From Podospora pseudoanserina (taxonomy: Eukaryota > Ascomycota > Sordariomycetes > Sordariales > Podosporaceae), in contig NC_085921.1 in the NCBI RefSeq assembly GCF_035222485.1, forward strand, positions 806,001-870,000: DNA of 64,000 bases, read 5' to 3'. Of the stretch, positions 57,012-64,000 are shown piece after piece (positions within the stretch are counted from its first letter, which is position 1; each line of letters begins with the position of its first letter). Made by a program: the position numbers and the translations under genes. The notes beneath the pieces were generated by a model that saw only the letters and a list, made by a program, of their open reading frames with translations, did not search any database and had not been told where the DNA came from.

Positions 57012-59765
57012 TCAAGTCGAGGGTTTCTGCGGCAATGTGGCTGGGTTGCCGTAGTTAGGTAGGTGGCTATATGTCTGCTGTCCTGGCGGCCCGTTGGACT
57101 TGGGTGCCATGTGTGGTGGACCGCCCATATGCTGCGGCGCATGCGGGGGGATGCCGTGCAGAGGTTGATGCACATTGTGGTACTGCGTCATGGAGGCGTT
57201 GGAGCTCTGTCTCGTCATACTGTAGGCACCGGGCACCGGCCCATAACCGGGCTGCGGCATTGGCTGCGGAATCGGCTGCTGGTACCCGGCGTAACTCAAG
57301 TGAGGTGAGTTGAACTGAGGATGCGGACTGCCGTGGTGAGAGCTTGTTCCTCCATATGAACCAGCCGGCGGCGGCGTAGACTGCTGCATGGGGATTCCGC
57401 CGCCGGGCACAAAAGACTGCGTCTTTGGGTTAAAGGACTGACGGCTGTAGCTCCCAGGAATTGGATGCTGGCTCTTGGGATCGTTGGGGTTGACATTGAC
57501 AGGAAGCTGTCCAAAGGCATAAGGAATCCCAGCATGGCCAGGAACAGGGCTCCCCCGCGGAGGCGGATAAGCACCCTGAGTGAAGGCTGGGGGCTGTTGA
57601 AGTTGAGGTTGGGGCTGCGCCTGGGGTTGTGGTTGTTGCGGCCATGCTGGCTGCTGAATGGCCGGGACAGGAGCGTTGTACATCGGCCCGGCCACTGGGG
57701 GGGCATTAGGAGCCTGGTAGGCCGGCTGAGGTGGCAGTGGAGCTCTTGGTTGTGGTCCAGCCGGAGTCTGATACTAGGCCGCAGTTAGCAAGGGAGGTGT
57801 TGGTTGAAGAGAGCATACACGGAACGTACGGTCTGAGGCACGGCATTGTAATGAGGAGGATATCCATTGCCAGGCATCATCTGGGGAGGATGCGGTTGGC
57901 CAGGTCCATACATGGGCTGCATGGTGGTCTGATACACCGGTTGTGGCGGCTGTTGCTGCTGGTATTGCCCGTTGAACTGAGGTGCAGCGACCTGATAATA
58001 CTGAGGCCCTGCAGCCGCCCAGGTAGGTTGTTGGGGCCCGCACCAAGCAACGAACTGCGAGCGAGACTCAAAGCCCTCGTTGTCATCTCGTCGTTGCTTG
58101 TTGACCTTTCTTTTTCCACCGTTGACTCTATCCTTGGCGGAAACAGAGCTGGCACGAGAGACACCATTACTGTCCTCGCCATCTGCACTGTTGTCAGCAG
58201 ACGGTCATGCGCGGCGCGCGGCAAACAAACGCACCTTGGTTCTGATTCTCCTTATTTTCACTACTTCCAAAAATGCGTTGACGGGCTTTGTTGTACGCCT
58301 CTTCTCGCTCCTCTCGCGTCATCCTGCAGGGCTGGGGGTCAGACAACATAGCTCTCTTCAATCACAAACATGTACACTTACTTCTCCCGAGGGACAGACT
58401 TGTCCTTGCCATCGCTGCCAGCTTCCGAGGTTGGCTTAGAGGGAGCCGCACTTGTGGGACCAAACTCTCCATCCTCACCCCGACGCATGATCTTTCGCGG
58501 CATCACGGCGGGTGCCGGAGAACTGCTATTAGGAGTGTTTGCTGCAATACTAGACAGAGAGGGAGGGATCCGGCAGAAGGGCGTCCTAAAGATACGCACC
58601 GCCCCAGCTTGGGACTCGAAGGAGTGTGTCATATGGTAGTAGTCTGCCAGTTTATGCATCAGCATTCTGCAGAATGAGTTGCTTGGAGGCAGGTCCATGA
58701 AAGGCTCTCTGTCGGGTACAACGTCAGCAATGTCGGGAACAGTCGGCAAGGGGGAACTGCGTACTTTGAATCCTGTACGAATTCGATCACCTGCTGTTCC
58801 AATCGTAAAAGAAAGATGCGGTCCTTGTGGGACTGCATAGCTTCCAACAGCTTCTCGTCTGGGTGTTGGCTCAGGAAGCCGTTTGCCATCCCATCAGGCG
58901 CGACTGCTCCGCTGACAAGAGGCAGCTTCGCATCTGAGGTAAGCTGCTTGTCGGAGACACCACTTTGGGGGGTGACGATTCCCTGGTTTTTGTTACCAAC
59001 CAGGCCATGGTGGGCAGTCGCTGCTCGTGATGGCATGTCGCCGATCTGGATGCGGTGAATGCGAGCGGCCACGTCTGAGCCCATGCGCGAGCTGGCCATG
59101 TAGGAGCCGCGGATGGAAAACGCATCGTCATCCTCGGCCGCAGCCTTCACGCTGGCACTGTCATCAGGACGCAGCGATTCCTTCTCGTCTAGAGCGAATG
59201 TGGTCCCGGACGTGATACTTTTGCCGTCCAGACTGGGCGGCTTCGTTCCAAGCTCGGAATTCGAGTCTGCTCGTTGTGAAACGTCGTCGGCTGGTGTTTG
59301 GCCGTTGCTGGCTCTGCTTGACCTTTCCACGGCGCCGGACAGAGACCCGTTGGCCACAACGACATTAGACGGTGACGCCTCGAGCTTCAAATCCTTCAAC
59401 CCCTCAACAACCTTGGCATCCATGGACTGAGCCGTGCTGGCCATCTTCTGCGCAGCTGGTGAGATGTTCGATTCCGGGGTCGACATTTCGAGCGCGGGGT
59501 TGGCCGTGACTACTGGCGGAACCGGAACATCGACGCTCTTGGTGGTCTCCCTTTTCTCCTTGGGCGGCGATGGACCTGGTGATTTCACAATGGTAGTGGT
59601 GGTGGAAATGTCCTTGGACGCTGATGCAGCGGCAACCTGAAAGCAATCACTTATCAGCAAGCATGTTCTGCGGCTTCAACAAGAGGCGGACAAAGGTTCA
59701 GGGCATACTCTTGCAAACGACAGTCGCTGGTTATCGGTCACCACAGCAGAGGGAATGGCCGTCAT
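57012..59765 (-). CDS. R3H and SUZ domain RNA-binding protein
   Basis: Six exons (59765-59709, 59636-58765, 58708-58382, 58323-58235, 58182-57830, 57773-57012) join in frame to 819 residues, with five introns of 52-72 bp. Residues 1-280 are disordered and Ser/Thr-rich. An R3H single-strand nucleic-acid domain lies at about 290-355 (LEQQVIEFVQDSKEPF, NSFCRMLMHKLADYYHMTH, AVRIFRTPFCRIP). A SUZ motif follows (MPRKIMRR to REEAYNKARQRIFG, about 375-445), split by an intron. The C-terminal half is Pro/Gln/Tyr-rich and prion-like. R3H-SUZ proteins bind mRNA and are found in cytoplasmic granules; the exact role here is inferred. At 58182 the nearer AG acceptor gives the wrong frame, and the one six bases on restores DGEDSNG. 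Confidence 0.87.
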
Positions 59766-61275
59766 CGTGCGACCTTTGTTTTAACGAGCGCAAATAGAAA
59801 ATTCGTGTCTGCCTGTGTATCGAAGTTTCCGAAGACAAACGAAAATGCAGATGGTTTCGGTCCAAGAAGTGTCAGGCGGGGGAGGCCGGTTGACTTCGTA
59901 ATAGGGCAGAAAGCAGAAGAGTGGCGGTCCGGCAGAAAGACGAAATCAAGAAATGAAACGGAGCAGAGCTGTCAAGAGCGAAGGAAGTGCGTCGGTATTA
60001 ATCATCGTTGGTCTTTGTGGCCGTGATCGCAGGAAGGGGTCTGTCTGTCTGCTGGATGAGGGCGACGACGATTCGATCGATCCAGGGGCGGGATGTGATG
60101 GTTGAGCTTTTGTGCACTCCAGGTGGCTACCTTATCGCAGGACTGCACAGGTGCCCGTCGTTGTCCGACCGTCGGCGCTCCAGACGTCTGTACTGTGTGT
60201 CTGGGGTTCTCGACACAGGAAGCCACAATTGGGCAGTTTGAAGAAGAGCAGATGGCTCGGCCGGGTGAGGGGCGGTGGTGGGAGGATTTCCAGCGTCCGA
60301 CAAGTCGTTGTGGTTGCACGAGGAAATCCGGTGAGGAGGCTTCCAGGGTTACAGGTAGGTGCACCTTCTCTCTCTTTGCCTGCTGGAGCCAGTGGCAGCG
60401 GTTTGTCAGGCAAGCGGGCCGGCCCCGGTTTTATTTTATAGGCGGAGCTACCAAACAAACAAACGCGGACTTCTCAACGACCCAGGGTTATGCAGCTGAC
60501 TTTCCTTTGCGCAGCTGCGCCGGCCATGCTGAATTATCAGCAATGCAAGTGCCCGAGCACAAACTGGATCCAAAGCAGGCGTTGATGACATTGGGTCGGA
60601 GGAGAGGCATCATTTGGGGGACTTTTTGCTGTCAGCGCTCAGGCCGCCAGACCCCATCTAAGTTGACCAATCATCCACACATCCTCATTCCCGTCAACCT
60701 TGAGCCTCGATTCCAGCACCACAGCCCCCATGTGTGCAGTTTGCAGATGCCCACGTCACGATGTTTATGAGCAGTGGTATCGGCAGCTGGAATAGTAGTG
60801 CTGTTGTCCTCACGATGTTGCTGCTTTAAACATTCCTTGTGACACGCTTTAGCTCCCTGATAGCTCCCCTGATATGTGGGTAAAAGTGTATCTTACCCTA
60901 ACCCCAACCCGAGCAACACCCGCAAGCATGTTGCACTGGCTTCACAGTGCTTGGCAACCAACTCAACTTCAACTTGCGACAGCGCGTTTCTACACCATCG
61001 CAGCCACAAGCAGGAAAAGAATTCAAAGGCACAACCGTCTCACAGATTCTACTGGCAACCGACTTCTCGAATTTGATCATCACGAAGAGCGGCTTGACAT
61101 TCAGGTGCAGCCTTCATACCTATCAACCGCCGCATCATCGCCAAATTTTCACTTCATCTTAACAATTCGGCCGCTCAGCTTGCAACTCAATCATCCACTG
61201 ATATCCCAAACTTGGCATCAACCGTTTCATCGACCACAACACCAGACCGCATCTTTCTCACGATTCAAGATCACC
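59766..61275. other. Divergent intergenic region, no gene seen
   Basis: 1.5 kb between the R3H-SUZ gene and the zinc-knuckle gene. Open frames overlap on both strands. Promoters and leaders are expected here. Confidence 0.5.
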
Positions 61276-62294
61276 ATGTGGCACAGAAGCGGTCCTTCCA
61301 AAGCGACATCGACAAACGTCCAGTGCCAAAAATGTCTTAAACGAGATACGTACTTTTCATTTCACCGAAACTATTTCCATTTCCCCCATCTAACACTCAC
61401 AGCACGGCACTATTCCTACGAATGCAAAGCTTCAGCCCAGGAGCGGCCGTATATTCCCCGACCCTCACGAACTCAGCAGCTGTTCAACCCCAAGCTCCAA
61501 CCCAAGCTTACCAATGCTGTCCCGGATGACATTGAGAAGAAGTAAGCTCCCACTACCTGAGTCCACTGACCTCAAATGCCTAATTGTCCCACAGGAAGGG
61601 CGTAGCCGATAAGATCCTCGCTGAAAAGGAGGCCGAGCGTGCCAGGAAGCGAGAGCTGGAAAGGGACGAGGAAGAAGAACTGTCCGTAAAGGGTTCACCG
61701 CCCCCACGGCGGCACAGGTCGCCATCTTACGACTCCGTATCCAGCATCTCGACCAGGTCCCCTTCTCCAGCCCCAAGGCGCAGTCCCAGTCCCCCAAGAA
61801 GAGAACGGATCAGCCGCGATATGGAGTTGTCTCCCCGTGGACATCCGGTTCGTCCACGATCTCTAAGCCCGGAGGAGCGCTATTCTAGGGAACCGTCAGC
61901 CATTCCGGAGAGAGATTACCCGCCTCGGCGACATTCTCCTTCGCCGAGCCAGGCCCGTTCACCCAGGCGCCATCGCGACTTTGACGATGAGCCTGAGCCT
62001 GAGCGTGCCCCTCGGCATGCGCCGCCGGGCAGAGACGCCGAACATGACTCGCACAGACGTCGGGGCTACTCGAGATCCAAGTCGAGATCTCCTGCGCGTT
62101 CTCCACCAAGGCGCGATGGGAGAGGCCGCGGTGATGGTCCTCGGAACCGATTCAGGGACAGGGACGCTGACCACCCCAGAGAAAGAAATGCGCCGCCAGC
62201 CCAGCAGCGGGCACCTCCGCCGCCGCGCGAGAGGAGTCTGAGTCCCTTCAGCAAGAGGTTGGCGCTGACACAGTCGATGAATATGGGTAGATAG
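61276..62294 (+). CDS. Zinc-knuckle, RS-rich protein (SREK1IP1/ZCCHC10-like); first intron unclear
   Basis: Starts MWHRSGPSKATSTNVQCQKC at 61276. The domain is a CCHC knuckle, C-x2-C then HYSYEC, followed by KASAQERPYIPRPSRTQQL and NPKLQPKL, a pattern of small fungal and animal splicing-associated proteins. A clean 53-bp intron (61542-61594) joins DIEKK to KGVADKILAEKEAERARKRE. The tail (about 150-321) is rich in Arg, Ser and Pro with many RSPSP units, as in splicing factors. Between the two halves of the knuckle, 61350-61402 looks like an intron (GTACTT...CACAG, CTAAC branch site), but it is 53 nt and removing it breaks the frame. Leaving it in keeps the frame but puts 18 extra residues inside the knuckle. 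Length with it kept is 321 residues. Confidence 0.72.
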
Positions 62295-62359
62295 ATTGCA
62301 ATAATTAGAGCGAATCAAATCTGGGTATCATATGCCTACTTTTTTTCTCTGCAAAACCA

Positions 62360-63034
62360 TCAAGCAACAATTTCGTCTTGCTCATCAAGCCGTCGGGCCA
62401 ACCCCAACTCCTCATCCTCGGCCTCCTTTTCTCTCCTGGCCTCTTCCTCTTCCTCCCGTTCACGTAGTTTAATCCCCTCCACAATCGCCGCCCCGTCCAG
62501 CATCCCATCCGCCTCCTTATCCTCACTTTCCTTGCTTCCCCTGTGACTTTCCTCGGCAACCTTCTTCTTCTCGGCTAATCGTTCTCTGACCATCCTCGCA
62601 ATGGCATTATCCGTCCTCACATTCAGCACCTCCATCTTGGCGTTCAACTCTCTCTTCAGATCCCAGTTTGGTTTTTTGGGTTGGAGCTTGAAGAGGTCGA
62701 TGCCCTTTTCTGCCGCCTGGGCTGCGTCGATGGCGGCTTGGCGGTTTACTTCGTCTTGGAGGTCTGCTGCTTGTTCTTCGAGGGTGGGTGCCTCGAGGGA
62801 GAGGGTGGGGGGGGCTTCGAAGCCGAGTTTGGGGCCTTTGGTTTCGGGGTCGTAGTTGCGGCCGGAGAGGTGAAGGTTGGAGACTTGTTTTGTTGGGGGG
62901 GATTGGGAGCGGGAAGGGGAAGGGGCTTCGTCTGATGGGGAGGGTGAGGGTTGTTTGCGTTTTAGGGATTTGAGTTTTGCGAGGCGGGCTTTGCGGTCGT
63001 CGGTTGCTGCTGCGAGGGTGGTGTGGGAGGACAT
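62360..63034 (-). CDS. cwf18: Spliceosome factor Cwf18/CCDC12
   Basis: Single exon, 224 residues. Cwf18-family proteins belong to the Prp19/Cdc5-associated part of the spliceosome. Seen are the N-terminal DRKARLAKLKSLKRKQP, the family core HLSGRNYDPETKGPKLGFEA, the segment TLEEQAADLQDEVNRQ and GIDLFKLQPKKPNWDLKREL, then the final charged helix ending RLDEQDEIVA. The ATG at 63034 (MSSHTTLAAATDDRKARL) is chosen because the family starts close to DRKARL; the frame stays open upstream by chance. The gene is tail-to-tail with the zinc-knuckle gene, 65 bp apart. The skew of the coding strand switches near 62670. Confidence 0.88.
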   Translation of the reverse strand: MSSHTTLAAATDDRKARLAKLKSLKRKQPSPSPSDEAPSPSRSQSPPTKQVSNLHLSGRNYDPETKGPKLGFEAPPTLSLEAPTLEEQAADLQDEVNRQAAIDAAQAAEKGIDLFKLQPKKPNWDLKRELNAKMEVLNVRTDNAIARMVRERLAEKKKVAEESHRGSKESEDKEADGMLDGAAIVEGIKLREREEEEEARREKEAEDEELGLARRLDEQDEIVA

Positions 63035-63524
63035 TTTTGTTGTGGTGTGGTGGTGGTTTTTCGGAGGGAATTGATGTTCCTGGTGTTGTTTGACCGCGAA
63101 TTGGTTCGAGGTACACAGTCGCGCCGCCTGTGAACAATTTCCAGTGGAGGATGATGTTGGATGTGGGTCCCTGACAGCGGACAGGGAAGCTTTTGACAGG
63201 GTTGGGGGTGGGCTGCCGCTCGTTGCCGGCCGGAAGCTCTGCAGCCCCTCGCATTGCCGATTTTTTTTGATTTTTTTTGGGAGCTGGATGACTTTCTCAT
63301 CGTGATAAGAGAGACATTTCGGAGACGGCACCGGCGACCAGCGACCGGCGAACCCCCCTGAACAAATCGCTCGGGATTGCCAGTCGAACCACAACATGCC
63401 CAACCTCGACGACGAATTCGACGCATGACGACCGCACCCCACGTCCTCCCGCCCGATTCTCATGGCGCGCGACTGCATACCGCGCCGTCGCAGAGGCACC
63501 ACAATCGTCTAGTCGCATCCGGGG
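63035..63524. other. Divergent region between cwf18 and the edge gene
   Basis: About 490 bp. It may include a 5' exon of the plus-strand gene: in another frame from 63438, a stretch including MSGSRLSTSVPDTPYTPLAA (63558 on) looks coding. Confidence 0.4.
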
Positions 63525-64000
63525 ATGATACTGCGGGCCGGCTTAGTCGGCCGATCATGTCTGGCTCGCGCCTGTCAACGTCGGTCCCAGATACCCCTTA
63601 TACACCCCTTGCTGCCGCCACCACCAATATCCCAGACATCGAGAGTGCAGAGATCAGAGCGACTGCTGGCCCAGCTCGCCCGAGATGCGCCCTTCACCAC
63701 TACCACCAGATTGTCCTTCCAGAGCGACGACTCAGATATCATTCCGCCATGGGAGAAGTCTTTGGGAAAGGTCGACAGTCATATGAGCCCCGATGACATG
63801 GAGGAAACAGCCAAGGCGAATCCAGATCCTGCGAACAATGTCAGCGAGATATCGCCAGAAACAACACCAGTTCCCTCTTCACTGGGGCCGGAGGAAATAG
63901 AAAGGAACTATGCGAGCACAGCTGAGCCTGGGGTGGCTAGCCACACGTTCAATGATGCGGATCGGGACAATCAAGTACCCCAACTTGAACCCTACCGTTT
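63525..64000 (+). CDS. Unrecognised gene, 5' part only (runs off the window)
   Basis: A frame open from 63525 to the end, most convincingly from about 63633: RVQRSERLLAQLARDAPF, TTRLSFQSDDSDIIPPWEKS, then an acidic, Ser/Pro-rich stretch. The start is uncertain. The in-frame ATG at 63525 yields an unlikely Arg/Cys-rich leader, whereas an overlapping frame gives SGSRLSTSVPDTPYTPLAAA, so a short intron or another start is likely. The family is not recognised. Confidence 0.4.
   Translation, partial: MILRAGLVGRSCLARACQRRSQIPLIHPLLPPPPISQTSRVQRSERLLAQLARDAPFTTTTRLSFQSDDSDIIPPWEKSLGKVDSHMSPDDMEETAKANPDPANNVSEISPETTPVPSSLGPEEIERNYASTAEPGVASHTFNDADRDNQVPQLEPYR

Overview
The window is nuclear DNA of a filamentous ascomycete, most likely a sordariomycete and plausibly from the Sordariales; the genus is not fixed. 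The signs are spliceosomal introns of about 50-75 bp with GT-AG ends, balanced-to-GC-rich coding DNA, and a gene set typical of moulds: an Atf1-type stress bZIP factor with Aft1 domains, the conidiation regulator WetA, a DUF3433 membrane protein, a SUR7/PalI protein, a fungal MICOS subunit (Mic12/Aim5) and a fungal Oma1. There are no operons, no CRISPR array, and no recognisable intact transposon or virus-like element.

Left part (1-17.5 kb): atf1 on the minus strand, 4.7 kb of non-coding DNA ending in an AT-rich island with degenerate 22-bp repeats, a glutathione S-transferase-like gene, a proline-rich membrane protein, and the very long forkhead/FHA factor fhl1. Middle part (17.5-46 kb): a small conserved gene whose end is broken up in G-runs, an intron-containing tRNA-Pro(AGG), an unknown protein gene, wetA with an apparent one-base frameshift, an acyltransferase-3 gene, hem2 (heme synthesis), a SUR7/PalI gene, a second AT-rich island, a DUF3433 gene, a divergent Ras-like GTPase, and an FLC/TRP-like membrane protein.

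Right part (46-64 kb) is gene-dense and mostly housekeeping: a mitochondrial trio (oma1, MIC12, MRPL8), ribosome biogenesis and translation (utp25 and eif3f, divergent over 610 bp), an R3H-SUZ RNA-binding protein, a zinc-knuckle/RS protein, the splicing factor cwf18, and the beginning of an unrecognised gene that runs off the edge.

The most striking structure is not a gene. In about a dozen genes on both strands the coding strand is strongly C-rich in the 5' part and switches to strongly G-rich in the 3' part, while the other genes (fhl1, atf1, hem2, the FLC gene, utp25, eif3f) do not. Two of the three apparent frame breaks lie in homopolymer runs produced by this bias. Gene models were built by hand from reading frames and splice signals; every model whose splicing is described closes in frame except the three flagged ones.
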